A stretch of 64,000 nucleotides of DNA from Verrucomicrobiales bacterium (lineage in GTDB: Bacteria > Verrucomicrobiota > Verrucomicrobiia > Verrucomicrobiales > DEV007): positions 1 to 64,000 of the forward strand of contig JARGPH010000001.1 of NCBI GenBank assembly GCA_029213065.1, given 5' to 3'. Position numbers and translations under genes: made by a program. A model generated the notes under the pieces. It worked only from the letters and a program-made list of their open reading frames with translations. It was not told where the DNA came from and did no database searches. Positions 34,791 through 43,941 of this stretch are shown piece after piece. Each line of letters opens with the position of its first letter. Position 1 is the first letter of the stretch.

Positions 34791-35309
34791 TTGATTCGAC
34801 GATCCCCTCTCACCGAGACGAGCCTGATCGTGCACTGGTGCACGCACGAGAACGGAATCGTCAAGACCGTCGCGAAAGGGGCCCGCCGCCCCAAGAGCCC
34901 TTTCAGAGGCAAACTGGACCTCTTTTATCTGTGTGAAGTGGAAATTCACCCCGCGCGAAAAGGCGATCTGCATATTCTCAAGGATCTCAGTATCGAAAGA
35001 CCACGCCTCGGCCTCAGAGTCAACTACCTGAGAACCCTCGCGGCGTCTTACTTCATCAAACTGATCGAGCAAATCGCGGAGCCGGGCACTCCTCTCCCCG
35101 AGCTCGCTGATCTCCTCGACCGCGGGCTCAACTACCTCGAGGAAAATGACGCTGACACGAGAGCAGTCCTCCACTTCGAAAAGCAGCTCGCCGCCGAACT
35201 CGGCATCATCGAACCCGGCGTTGATCCTCACCGCTGCATCCTGAATGTGAGCGGAAAGCTGCCACCCCAGCGTGAAGAGCTCTTCGAACGCTGCCGGGGA
35301 AAGAACTGA
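34791..35309 (+). CDS. recO: RecO-like DNA repair protein, short
   Basis: RecO binds single-stranded DNA and loads RecA with RecR. The N-terminal OB-fold segment is recognisable: IRRSPLTETSLIVHWCTHENGIVKTVAKGARRPKSP. The start is a TTG with GAGG four bases upstream; a CTG at 34773 would give a more standard 'MKARGTLIRR' start but lacks such a site. At 172 residues it is clearly shorter than the usual 220-250, and the C-terminal zinc-finger cysteines of many RecO proteins are absent. The helical middle (about 75-130) is present. Its stop is 1 bp from that of the convergent PQQ gene. Confidence 0.82.
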   Translation: MIRRSPLTETSLIVHWCTHENGIVKTVAKGARRPKSPFRGKLDLFYLCEVEIHPARKGDLHILKDLSIERPRLGLRVNYLRTLAASYFIKLIEQIAEPGTPLPELADLLDRGLNYLEENDADTRAVLHFEKQLAAELGIIEPGVDPHRCILNVSGKLPPQREELFERCRGKN

Positions 35310-35310
35310 A

Positions 35311-36633
35311 TCACTTCCCGTAAGCCCGCAATCCGCTTGCGGTGCGGATGTAGACAACACCATCGGCCAATGCCGGGGTCGAGCGACAAAGCTCTCCGAG
35401 AGCGCTTGCTCCAAGTGACTTAAATTCTCCTGACACGGCAATAAGATGCGCGTTTCCGCTCTCGTCGAGAAAGAGAATCTTCTCACCGTCACTGACCGGT
35501 GAACCGAAAATAGAACCTTCGACACCGGGTATCCTCGCCCGCCAGTGTTCTTCACCGGTCAGGGTATCGAGACAGGTCGCGATACCGGCGTCATCGATCA
35601 AGAAGGTTCGGTCCCCCACCGGCATCACCGACGGAATATGGGGAACATTTCGCTCGACCCGCCAGACTTCCTCCCACAGGCCGTCTTTCAGACGCATCGC
35701 CACGCAATGCTTCGGGTTCGCGGTAAACCCGCAGGTTCCAATGACAAGTCCGCCCGCCACGACCGGAGAACTGATGGCCCGCTCATTGGTATCGAGATTG
35801 AAGACGGATTTCTCCGCGATCACAGAGCCAACCTCCGGATCGATCGCAGTAAACCCATGTTGCCAGTTTACGAAGACAAGCGCGTCCCTGCCATCGACCG
35901 AATAGACGCAGGGAACAGAATAGGAGATTCGCTCACTTTGCCGCTTCACGGTCCATGCCAGATCCCCGCTTGAGGCATCGAGAGCGAGGAGATTCCCGCT
36001 TTGCTTCTCCTGATCATTATTCAACACTACCAAATCCTCAAAAAGAACCGGACTTCCGCCAAAGCCATGACCTCCCACGACAGGTCCGAGGTCCTTCTCC
36101 CATTGCAAGTCGCCACCGTGACTCAATGAGACAACCGTCAGTTGTGCAGCGGTTCCCCACGCGAAAACGACCTGATCCTCATCCACTGCAGCGGTAGACG
36201 AGGCAGCACTGTTAAACCGGTGCCCCTTGAAATGCTGCTGTTTAAAATCCTTTTTCCACACGAGGGCGCCCGTCTCCCGATCGAGACAGATCGCCTGCCA
36301 CTGATAAGGAGCGGCTCCATTCCCTTTTTTCTTACCACCCTTCTTTCCTTTTCCCGGAGTCCCCCCTTCCGCAGGCTCAACCGCAGGCACAGGCACAGCA
36401 CTCAGCAAATAGACATGCTCCCCGAATACGACAGGGGAACCATGACCGGTTCCGGGGATCGAAACGTTCCAAAGCGCCGTCGATTCATCAAATCGATCCG
36501 GGATTTCGCCCCCGCTGCTGAGGCCTGATCCGTTGAGGCCTCGAAACCGCGGCCAGTCCTCTGCCCTAACAAAGGAACCACCCGGACAGAAATAAAGGAT
36601 CGTGAAAAAAATCAGGTAGCGAAATAAAATCAT
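35311..36633 (-). CDS. Exported PQQ-like beta-propeller protein
   Basis: This 440-residue protein has a signal peptide (about 1-24) and begins its mature part with EDWPRFRGLNGSG, a common start in planctomycete and verrucomicrobial PQQ_2 proteins. Repeated blades have the W/A-rich pattern GALVWKKDF, LDASSGDLAWTV and LTGEEHWRARI, giving a seven- or eight-bladed propeller. A Lys/Gly-rich insertion (about 90-110: GKGKKGGKKKGN) interrupts one blade. Propellers of this type are usually structural or binding proteins rather than true quinoprotein dehydrogenases, since no cofactor ligands or heme motif are seen. Confidence 0.85.
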   Translation of the reverse strand: MILFRYLIFFTILYFCPGGSFVRAEDWPRFRGLNGSGLSSGGEIPDRFDESTALWNVSIPGTGHGSPVVFGEHVYLLSAVPVPAVEPAEGGTPGKGKKGGKKKGNGAAPYQWQAICLDRETGALVWKKDFKQQHFKGHRFNSAASSTAAVDEDQVVFAWGTAAQLTVVSLSHGGDLQWEKDLGPVVGGHGFGGSPVLFEDLVVLNNDQEKQSGNLLALDASSGDLAWTVKRQSERISYSVPCVYSVDGRDALVFVNWQHGFTAIDPEVGSVIAEKSVFNLDTNERAISSPVVAGGLVIGTCGFTANPKHCVAMRLKDGLWEEVWRVERNVPHIPSVMPVGDRTFLIDDAGIATCLDTLTGEEHWRARIPGVEGSIFGSPVSDGEKILFLDESGNAHLIAVSGEFKSLGASALGELCRSTPALADGVVYIRTASGLRAYGK

Positions 36634-36736
36634 CTAAAAAATGTCTACGATGGCGAATGCTTGCAACACGGCATTAAATTGAGCATTCTTACCGCATTAG
36701 AGTCTTACAGTTTGCCACTTGAAATCAAAAATACCT

Positions 36737-37246
36737 ATGAAAATCCAGTTACTCAAATCCGCCCCGATCTTTCTAGCCGCGTTGGCCCTTCTCGCTCTTC
36801 CGGGAGCGCAGGCCGAGGAGAAAAAAGAAGGACACGGCCACGATGCAGCAAAGAAAGATGATACGCTCGTCATCCCGATGAGCCCGATCCCCCGCCCCGA
36901 AAAGGCAAAGCTCTACATCGTTTCCCCGAAAGACGGGAAAACCGTCGGAAAGAAGGTCACGGTCCGCTTTGGACTCAAAGGCATGGGCGTCGCTCCTGCC
37001 GGAGTATACCTCGGCCCTGACAAGCCCACCGGACACCATCACCTCCTGATCGATTCCGAACTGCCCGATCTTAAGCTACCCTTCCCAATGGACGAGAAGC
37101 GCCTTCACTTCGGCGGCGGTCAAACCGAAGTGACACTCGAGCTTGAGCCCGGTGAACACACTCTCCAGCTCGTCCTTGGCGATCACGCGCACATCCCTCA
37201 CGATCCACCACTCGTATCGGAGAAAATCACGATCACGGTTGAGTAA
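36737..37246 (+). CDS. Exported DUF4399 protein
   Basis: The ATG at 36737 gives a signal peptide (MKIQLLKSAPIFLAALALLALPGAQAE). A short His/Lys-rich segment follows, then a single DUF4399-like domain (about 60-169). The domain has the sequence marks YIVSPKDGKTV, GHHHLLID and LEPGEHTLQLVLGDHAHIPH. The clustered histidines may bind a metal, which is inference. A TTG-initiated form 6 codons longer is possible but less likely. A bidirectional terminator follows the stop. Confidence 0.83.
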   Translation: MKIQLLKSAPIFLAALALLALPGAQAEEKKEGHGHDAAKKDDTLVIPMSPIPRPEKAKLYIVSPKDGKTVGKKVTVRFGLKGMGVAPAGVYLGPDKPTGHHHLLIDSELPDLKLPFPMDEKRLHFGGGQTEVTLELEPGEHTLQLVLGDHAHIPHDPPLVSEKITITVE

Positions 37247-37274
37247 TTCGTCTTTCCACCCGGTCTATAAAAAC

Positions 37275-37307
37275 GCCTGTCACGCCTTCGAGCTGACAGG
37301 CTTTTTT
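37275..37307. terminator. Bidirectional Rho-independent terminator
   Basis: The 8-bp stem GCCTGTCA (37275-37282) pairs with TGACAGGC (37294-37301) and is followed by six Ts on the plus strand. On the minus strand the stem is followed by CGTTTTTAT. It therefore serves the DUF4399 gene and the convergent SGNH hydrolase gene, which ends at 37324. Confidence 0.88.
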
Positions 37308-37323
37308 GTGGTTTTGTGGATTC

Positions 37324-38004
37324 TCACTTCGCTGCGGAAAGCGCTTTCTCAATCTCCGCCGCTACTTTCTCAGCAAGAAAATTGTAACCCTCGTCTCCGT
37401 AATGCAGATCCTGTTTGTTGTGCAATTCAGCGAAGCGGGGAAGCATCCAGGCGTTTAAATCATTTATCGCGATGCCCTTCTCTTTCATGACCCCGGCGGC
37501 GATCGCGTTGTAGTCACTTACCTCACCGAAGGTGCGGTCCGGAATGAGCGGAGGGTCCGGAATCGGTGTGATCGAAGCCCACACCACAGTGGCGCCGGTC
37601 TCCTCAAGTCGGGCCACGAGTTTGCGGAGATTTGCTTCGTAGGCTTCGGCCTCAACCTGACACTTGCCATCGTCCATGTGCCGAAGATCGTGAATCCCCC
37701 AGTTGAAGTGAATCAAATCCCATTTCCCGTCTCCCAGCCACTTCTCGATGTGAGCGAGCCCTCTAGAGGTCGGCCCGCCATTCATGGGAACCCGAAGCAC
37801 ATTGGCTTTCCCTTCGAGGAGTTTCCTCACCGGCACGGTGTAGCCCATTGAAATCGAATCGCCGATCAAAAGAACTCTCGGAAGCCCTTCCACTTCCTCA
37901 ATCGGCACCATCGACGGGTGAACCGCCTTCTTCTTCGGCTCCGCCTGAGCGATTCCAAAGAGCAGCAAAGAAAGGAAAAACAGGGTAAAAGATTGCTTCA
38001 TCAT
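37324..38004 (-). CDS. Exported SGNH/GDSL-family hydrolase
   Basis: This 226-residue protein has a signal peptide (about 2-23; ATG at 38004 or 38001). The four SGNH blocks are visible: nucleophile Ser in LIGDSISMGY, Gly in MNGGPTSRG, Asn in FNWGIHD and the catalytic His in DLHYGDEGY. These enzymes are esterases; carbohydrate deacetylation is a common role in this phylum. Its divergent neighbours are a fucose mutarotase and an aldo/keto reductase. A longer reading frame to 38037 has no support from a better signal sequence. Confidence 0.85.
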   Translation of the reverse strand: MMKQSFTLFFLSLLLFGIAQAEPKKKAVHPSMVPIEEVEGLPRVLLIGDSISMGYTVPVRKLLEGKANVLRVPMNGGPTSRGLAHIEKWLGDGKWDLIHFNWGIHDLRHMDDGKCQVEAEAYEANLRKLVARLEETGATVVWASITPIPDPPLIPDRTFGEVSDYNAIAAGVMKEKGIAINDLNAWMLPRFAELHNKQDLHYGDEGYNFLAEKVAAEIEKALSAAK

Positions 38005-38077
38005 CGCCGAAGGATAACACTTTACCCTCGAAGTCACCTTCTCTAATTGATACGCAATCCCTGTCCATTTCGATCAC

Positions 38078-38509
38078 ATGCTAAAAGGAATTTCACCTCT
38101 CATCTCACCGGAATTACTGAGTGTGCTTGCCCGCATGGGACACGGTGACCAAATCGTCCTCGCGGACGCGCATTTCCCCGGAGAATCGACCAACCCGCGA
38201 TGCCTCAGGGCAGATGGTCTTCTCATCGCGGACCTTCTCGATGCGATCCTGCCACTATTCGAACTGGATGGCTATGTCGAGGCTCCGCTTTTGATGATGG
38301 CACCGGTGGAAGGTGATGAACTCGACCTCGATGTCGAGAGTGCCTTTGATAAAGTCGTCAAAAAACACGCTCCGGAAACGGCTCCGATCGCCCGACTCGA
38401 ACGGTTTGCCTTTTATGAAGAGGCCGCCGGTGCCTTCGCCGTCGTCATGACGGGAGACACAGCCAAATACGGAAATCTCATTTTGACCAAAGGAGTCACC
38501 CCGTCATGA
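38078..38509 (+). CDS. fucU: L-fucose mutarotase (RbsD/FucU family)
   Basis: This 143-residue enzyme starts with the family signature [34 protein letters not shown], in which His and Asp of GHGD and ADAHFP take part in sugar binding and catalysis. FucU interconverts alpha- and beta-L-fucose, feeding the form needed by downstream enzymes. It overlaps the following aldo/keto reductase gene by 4 bp (ATGA), indicating translational coupling and a shared substrate. The C-terminal [32 protein letters not shown] is also standard. Confidence 0.93.
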   Translation: MLKGISPLISPELLSVLARMGHGDQIVLADAHFPGESTNPRCLRADGLLIADLLDAILPLFELDGYVEAPLLMMAPVEGDELDLDVESAFDKVVKKHAPETAPIARLERFAFYEEAAGAFAVVMTGDTAKYGNLILTKGVTPS

Positions 38510-39522
38510 GCGCGATGCCCCCGGTCGAGGAATGGCCACGCATCATCTTCGGGACGAGCACCCTTGGCAATCTCTACGCAGCAATCGAGGAGTCGACGAA
38601 ACGTGCCATCATCGCGGAATGGTTCCGTCACCAGAGCAAACCGGTCTTCGTCGATTCCGCAGGAAAATATGGAGCGGGGCTCGCTCTCGAATCGATGGCG
38701 AACCACCTCCGTGCTCTTGAAGTGGATCCTGACTCGATTGTCATCAGCAACAAACTGGGTTGGAAGAGAATTCCACTGACAACGAAAGAACCAACCTTCG
38801 AACCAGGTGCCTGGATCGGCATTGAAAATGACGCGACTCAGTCGATCAGCTACGATGGCATCATGGAGTGCTTTGCGCAGGGCAATGAACTACTCGGTGA
38901 CTATCGTGCCCAAATGCTGTCCGTCCACGACCCTGACGAATACCTCGAGGGCGCAGCGACAGCGGATGAGAAAGCAGAGCGACTTGAGCACATCAAAGAA
39001 GCCTATAAGGCCCTCGCGGAACTGAAGGAAGCCGGTCGCGCGCAAGCCATCGGCGTCGGGGCAAAGGACTGGCGGACCATCCAAATGCTCCACGGAGAGG
39101 GCATTTCTTTTGATTGGGTCATGATCGCGAATTCCTACACCATCATGAGGCATCCCCCTGCTCTCCGCGAGTTCATGGGCCAGCTGCAGCGCGAAGGCAT
39201 CGCAGTGATCAATTCAGCGGTCTATCACGGCGGGTTCGTGACAGGCGGGGACTTCTTCAACTATCAAAAAGTGACGGAGGAGAGCGATCCCGATCTTTTC
39301 TCGTGGAGGAAGAGATTTCATGCCCTCTGTCATGAATTTGAAATCGAGCCTGCCCGTGCCGCCTGTCAGTTTGCGATCGCTCCCGAAGCGGTCCAGTCCA
39401 TTGCCGTGAGCACAAGCCGCCCCGAACGGGTCCAGTCTCTCGTCGAATTAACCTCCCGTGAGGTCCCCGCCGCCTTTCGCGAGGCGCTGAAAGAGGAACG
39501 CCTTATCGAGGTGACCTGGTAA
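38506..39522 (+). CDS. Aldo/keto reductase, probable L-fucose (threo-aldose) dehydrogenase
   Basis: This 338-residue protein has the TIM-barrel plan of the aldo/keto reductase superfamily. Markers are [10 protein letters not shown] at the start, the catalytic Asp-Tyr-Lys region ([25 protein letters not shown]) and a C-terminal NAD(P)-binding segment ([17 protein letters not shown]). Pairing with fucU suggests oxidation of L-fucose to its lactone, the first step of non-phosphorylated fucose breakdown. D-threo-aldose dehydrogenase members look the same, and the sequence alone does not fix the substrate. Confidence 0.85.
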   Translation: MSAMPPVEEWPRIIFGTSTLGNLYAAIEESTKRAIIAEWFRHQSKPVFVDSAGKYGAGLALESMANHLRALEVDPDSIVISNKLGWKRIPLTTKEPTFEPGAWIGIENDATQSISYDGIMECFAQGNELLGDYRAQMLSVHDPDEYLEGAATADEKAERLEHIKEAYKALAELKEAGRAQAIGVGAKDWRTIQMLHGEGISFDWVMIANSYTIMRHPPALREFMGQLQREGIAVINSAVYHGGFVTGGDFFNYQKVTEESDPDLFSWRKRFHALCHEFEIEPARAACQFAIAPEAVQSIAVSTSRPERVQSLVELTSREVPAAFREALKEERLIEVTW

Positions 39523-39524
39523 AA

Positions 39525-40976
39525 CTACGGGGCGTTGAGACCTAAGTGCTCAAGAATCCGGTCTTCCTGATACGAATAAAAGGGATTCCAACGCAATCGA
39601 AGTAATTCCGCGGCAGGGATCTTAATGGCCCCTTTCTCCCCTTTGAGAGCCGCCCCTCCGATATTCATTCCCTGAATCGAGCTTATCTCGCTTTCACCAT
39701 AGACAGAATCATCACCGGGAAACGGCAAAGCGACATGGGAAAGCGAATAGAGACCGTCGGGCCAACTCAACCCCGTTTCCTTCCTCTCTGACTCTGCCTC
39801 ACCGGGTTTCCAGGTCAGCTCGACCACCTCTTCACGATCCGCCGCTTCATTGGTAAGCACAGAGACGGTAAACTTGCGACGGGGTGACGCAATGATCGGC
39901 CCGATTTGCGCTTTGGGATCATTCGTCAGGAGCGGCTCCACACCGGCGATTCGGTTGAGATCGTAGACCACGAGCCGGTGCCCACCTGACGGGAGATGAT
40001 AGAAAAAATCCCGAACCAAATCCGGTGCTGCCACCGTTGCATCCACTGCTGATTGAAACGCCATCGTCGGAGGGAAATCCTTCAGTTTTCCGGCCTTCTC
40101 AAGGCGTGCCATTTGGGTCCGGTTAACCTTGGTCAGCTTGTGAGCCAGTATCCCCCCATTGACGGGAAAAGAACTGTATTTGAAGGGATCGTATTCAACC
40201 GAGAGGCTGTGCCATCGCAGTTTCTTTAACCCGAGCCCCCTGCCGATCCTCTCCTGCCACTTCGCGTAACCCGCCACTTTCGCCACTCCCATCTCAGGAG
40301 AGATCAAGACCATCGAAGCGGCTCGCGGTTGCTCACGCCCGTTGAGCGAATTGATCGCATATCTCACCGCGAGAGCGCCCCCATTCGAATACCCGGCAAG
40401 CTGAAAGGGAACGCCCGGCGCCTTCTCTGCGACATGCCGGGCCGCCAGCTCCACTGCAGCCTCCATGTCCTGCCACTTCACTCCGGCAAGGGCCGAAGGA
40501 GCGGTTCCATGCCCCGGCACCCGCAAAGCAAGGACATAGGCACCACGCGCATGCAGGGCTTCCGCGAGATGGCGCATGCTGTAGGGCGAATCGGTAAGTC
40601 CGTGGATCAGAAGCACTCCCGCGACCGGCTTCTCCTGCGCCAGTTCAAAGCTCCGATTCCAATTCTGTTCCCATCGTCCGGGGTGTGAAGCGCTTTCTCT
40701 GAAATAGCGATTGATCCAGATTTCATCCGCCTTCCCGACTTTGTCGTAAATCTTTTCCTCCAGCTGAGCAAAGAGCCGCTCCTCCAGCTTCAAATACGCT
40801 TCAAAACTGAAAACTTTGCTCCTTCGGGTAAACTCCTCATCGAGCCTCGCGGTATGCCAGAGGCTCAGATCCGGTTTCTTATTCAACAGCCATATCCCGA
40901 CGACTAGAAGCGCAATAATTCCTCCCGCAAGCCCGCAACCAACGCTCTTGAGCAGCCATAGAAGTTGAGGAGTCAT
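39525..40976 (-). CDS. Membrane-anchored alpha/beta hydrolase
   Basis: The ATG at 40976 is used; a longer frame from a GTG at 41021 lies inside a terminator loop. The 483-residue product has an N-terminal membrane anchor (about 6-32: LLKSVGCGLAGGIIALLVVGIWLL). The hydrolase domain shows the oxyanion strand VLLIHGLTDSPYSM, the nucleophile elbow GYSNGG and a late Asp and His region. The HGLTDSP motif is typical of carboxylesterase- and lysophospholipase-like families. The C-terminal 120 residues are not part of the basic fold and are unassigned. It converges with the aldo/keto reductase gene at 2 bp distance. Confidence 0.83.
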   Translation of the reverse strand: MTPQLLWLLKSVGCGLAGGIIALLVVGIWLLNKKPDLSLWHTARLDEEFTRRSKVFSFEAYLKLEERLFAQLEEKIYDKVGKADEIWINRYFRESASHPGRWEQNWNRSFELAQEKPVAGVLLIHGLTDSPYSMRHLAEALHARGAYVLALRVPGHGTAPSALAGVKWQDMEAAVELAARHVAEKAPGVPFQLAGYSNGGALAVRYAINSLNGREQPRAASMVLISPEMGVAKVAGYAKWQERIGRGLGLKKLRWHSLSVEYDPFKYSSFPVNGGILAHKLTKVNRTQMARLEKAGKLKDFPPTMAFQSAVDATVAAPDLVRDFFYHLPSGGHRLVVYDLNRIAGVEPLLTNDPKAQIGPIIASPRRKFTVSVLTNEAADREEVVELTWKPGEAESERKETGLSWPDGLYSLSHVALPFPGDDSVYGESEISSIQGMNIGGAALKGEKGAIKIPAAELLRLRWNPFYSYQEDRILEHLGLNAP

Positions 40977-40999
40977 AGGAAGGTCTTCGCCCTGAAAAG

Positions 41000-41046
41000 T
41001 AAAAAGGCAGGTTCTTCTCACAATGGAGCCGAACCTGCCTTAAAAA
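41000..41046 (-). terminator. Rho-independent terminator of the DUF1501-PPC-PSD1 operon
   Basis: An 11-bp perfect stem (AAGGCAGGTTC at 41004-41014 with 41031-41041) lies 27 bp after the PSD1 stop. On the minus strand the stem is followed by a T-rich tract; on the plus strand it is followed by a shorter AT-rich stretch. It marks the end of the three-gene operon beginning at 47792. Confidence 0.88.
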
Positions 41047-41072
41047 CAGTAACTTTCGCTACGATCGACCGA

Positions 41073-43895
41073 TCAGTGGTTGAACATGTATTCTTTCGAA
41101 TTCAAGACTGCCCAGAAGACATCGTTGAGGACGAGTTCTTTCTGCTTGGCATCATCGCCGACCGCTTTGACCTGGTTCATGAGCTGGGTCATCTCCTCCT
41201 TCGTGGGAACACGGGAGAAGCTGCGGATATAAATTTCCTCAATAATCTGCTCAGGCGTTTTGCCCTCCGCAATCATCGCTTTGACCGCTCCGCCTTTCTC
41301 AATCTTGTCCGTTACCGTGACCCCGTTGAGAAGGTGCAGGGCCTGTGAAAGGCTCGGATCCATCGTCACCTCGCAAGAGCAGACGGTTTCACGCGTTGCC
41401 CGGCCGAAAGTGGTGAGGAAGTAGTCAGTGGTCTGACCGTCCGCAATCTGAACGGCGCGGGATCCCAGTGGAAGTCCCTTGAACTTGTTCTTCGTATCAG
41501 TCACCTGAGTGATCGTATCAAGCATCACCTCGGCACGCTGACGACGAACTCTTGCCTTCGCAAAATTCTTCAGGTCATCTTCGTTTGAAGGATTGGCCTG
41601 GGTGGTCCGCTGATAAGTTGCCGAGTTACAGATATCACGAACGAGCTGACGGAAGTCGTAATTGTATTCCCCTTGAAACTTGTCTGCGAGTGCCGTGAGC
41701 AACTCAGGATTCGAAGCAGGATTACTGACCCGCACGTCATCAACCGGATCGATGATACCCACGCCCATGAAGTGTGACCAGACGATGTTCACAATGTTGC
41801 GTGCGAAATAGGGGTTATCGGGCGAGGCGAGCCACTCGGCAAGCACCTTACGGCGATCTTTACCTTTCACATCCGGCATGTCACCCCCGAGAAATTTTGG
41901 AGGCATGTTACGTCCACCCACGAGGTGCTTTACTTCGCCACTTCCGCGGTTGTAGATGATCTGCTCGCGCTGATCGACACCCTCCTTACGTCCCACCTGG
42001 GCGAAAAAGGCGGCCCATGAATAGTAGTCATTCATTGTCCAGCGATCAAAGGGGTGGTTGTGACACTGGGCACACTGAAGACGCATCCCCATGAACACCT
42101 GCGCGACGTTCTCAGAGAGCTTCAAAGGATCACGCTCGATCTGATAGAAGTTCGTAGGAGGCGTCGCAAAGGTTCCCCCCTCTGAAGCGATAATGCTTTT
42201 CACGATCTCATCGAAAGGACGGTTCGCCGCGATCTGATCGCGCAGCCACCCGTTGTAGAGCAACGCCGACTTGTAGGAGATCCCCTGAGCGATGTTGTTA
42301 TTGGAGCGGATCTGAAGCAGCTCAGACCACTTCATCACCCACATTTCGGTGAACTCTTTTCGATCAAGCAACTGATCAACCACCTTCGCTCTCTTCTTTG
42401 GATCTTTATCAGCGGTATAAGCGCGATACTCTTCCACGGTCGGCAGCTGGCCGACGATGTCGATGTAGGCACGGCGGAGAAAATCTTCATCTGTGCAGTC
42501 ACCCGAGGGCACCACCCGAAGCTTGTGGAGCTTGTCGTGAACAAGACCGTCGATGTAATTGTTCTCCTTCATCTTCGGCTTCGTGTATTCAAGCCCTTCC
42601 GGAATCACGATGGTTTGAATTCCCACCGTCTTCGTTTCAAACCGGGCCATAATGAAAGCCTCGCCGCGTTTTCCGGCAGTGACTTTCCCTTCCTTATCAA
42701 CCCCTGCAGTTGGCTCATTGTTGGTGATGAAAACCACGAGATGAGTGACATCACGATCATGACCATCTGAGTATTTCGCCCGAACCGTGAGCTGCTGAGT
42801 TGCCCCGGCGCCTTCAAGAACGAGTTTTGGAGGGTAAATCGTCAAGTCGGTAACCGAAGGTGTTTCCTCCGCCTTGTCATTTTCCGCCCCGTTGGCAATC
42901 CACTCAACCATCGTATTGTATCCGTGGCTGCCCTTCTCCATCAGCTTGCCGCCGGTGTGAGGCACCGCCTCAATCGACTTCTCGACGAGGAGCGATTCCT
43001 CGGGAATACCCAGATTGATCCGGAAACCGGCCATCTCGCGAGTGAGGCGGAAATGGTCACCATCCGGATCGTAACCGAAAAGGGAAAGCATGAATCCATC
43101 CTGGCCGCGCGCCGATCCGTGACAGGCTCCGGTGTTACAGCCGTTGCTCATGAACACCGGCATAACATCGAGATGAAAACTGATGGGACGATCGACCGCT
43201 GACTCCTTCACCGTAACCGGTGCTTTCGCTGACATGGACGCGACTTTCACCGTTAATTCGGTCTCACCGTCTTTAACCGGAGTGAAATGGTTTCGCGCTT
43301 TCAGAGCCACGAGGGACGGATCAGCAAAGGAAAACGTCGCATTCTTCGTCACGTCGAGAGTGGTATCATCGTCGTAAGTGGCCATCACAACCATGGACTG
43401 CGTATCACGCTTCTTCTCAAGAATGACATCAGGGGGAAACACTTCAAGTTTCACCATTTTCTTACCGTTGTCGGGAAGAGGCTCAGCCCCTTTGAAATCA
43501 TCCTCGTCTTTCGCGACGAGCAGGAGGTCCTCGGGCCAGACCGCACCTTCCGAAATCCACTGACGCAACTTGGCAATCTCGTGCTCGTACAGGGGACGGC
43601 CTTTGGGTGGCATCACATCGGAATCATCGTGCGGAAGAGAAACGAGCTCGATCATGAGCGACTCATCCGGCTTCCCTTTAACGAGAGATTGACCGCCTTC
43701 GCCGCCTTTGAAGAATTCAGCCGCAGTATCGAATCGCAGTTCCGCCTTCGCCTCGTCGGCATTGTGGCAGGAGACACAATTGAATTCGAGGATCGGTCGA
43801 ATATCCTTCGCAAAGTCAATCTTCTCAGCTCCCGACGAAATGACGGGCGCTGCGAGAAACAGCGAAAGAGTGAGGGATGTAAGGAATGTTTTCAT
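41073..43895 (-). CDS. Exported cytochrome-containing PSD1-type (DUF1549/DUF1553) protein
   Basis: The ATG at 43895 gives a signal peptide (about 1-24). The 940-residue product has an N-terminal cytochrome-type domain with heme motif C40-V-S-C43-H44 (NCVSCHNADEAKAELRFD). Two Ig-like BIG2-type modules (about 140-235 and 345-420) follow, with a CNTGACHG segment between them. A DUF1549 domain (from about 440) contains another heme-like CAQCHNHPFDRW, and a C-terminal DUF1553 domain ends near VLNSKEYMFNH. The family is abundant in Planctomycetes and Verrucomicrobiota, and its function is unknown. Heme motifs point to redox or heme-mediated structural roles in the periplasm. It is the third gene of the operon. 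Confidence 0.9.
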   Translation of the reverse strand: MKTFLTSLTLSLFLAAPVISSGAEKIDFAKDIRPILEFNCVSCHNADEAKAELRFDTAAEFFKGGEGGQSLVKGKPDESLMIELVSLPHDDSDVMPPKGRPLYEHEIAKLRQWISEGAVWPEDLLLVAKDEDDFKGAEPLPDNGKKMVKLEVFPPDVILEKKRDTQSMVVMATYDDDTTLDVTKNATFSFADPSLVALKARNHFTPVKDGETELTVKVASMSAKAPVTVKESAVDRPISFHLDVMPVFMSNGCNTGACHGSARGQDGFMLSLFGYDPDGDHFRLTREMAGFRINLGIPEESLLVEKSIEAVPHTGGKLMEKGSHGYNTMVEWIANGAENDKAEETPSVTDLTIYPPKLVLEGAGATQQLTVRAKYSDGHDRDVTHLVVFITNNEPTAGVDKEGKVTAGKRGEAFIMARFETKTVGIQTIVIPEGLEYTKPKMKENNYIDGLVHDKLHKLRVVPSGDCTDEDFLRRAYIDIVGQLPTVEEYRAYTADKDPKKRAKVVDQLLDRKEFTEMWVMKWSELLQIRSNNNIAQGISYKSALLYNGWLRDQIAANRPFDEIVKSIIASEGGTFATPPTNFYQIERDPLKLSENVAQVFMGMRLQCAQCHNHPFDRWTMNDYYSWAAFFAQVGRKEGVDQREQIIYNRGSGEVKHLVGGRNMPPKFLGGDMPDVKGKDRRKVLAEWLASPDNPYFARNIVNIVWSHFMGVGIIDPVDDVRVSNPASNPELLTALADKFQGEYNYDFRQLVRDICNSATYQRTTQANPSNEDDLKNFAKARVRRQRAEVMLDTITQVTDTKNKFKGLPLGSRAVQIADGQTTDYFLTTFGRATRETVCSCEVTMDPSLSQALHLLNGVTVTDKIEKGGAVKAMIAEGKTPEQIIEEIYIRSFSRVPTKEEMTQLMNQVKAVGDDAKQKELVLNDVFWAVLNSKEYMFNH

Positions 43896-43941
43896 GGGGA
43901 TAACTTGATTCGACAAGCGGATAGAAAGTGATGTTTAACAA

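Noticed and set aside
40977-41021. GTG start for the alpha/beta hydrolase
   Set aside because: The codon lies in the loop of a terminator of the neighbouring operon; the ATG at 40976 precedes a normal membrane anchor.
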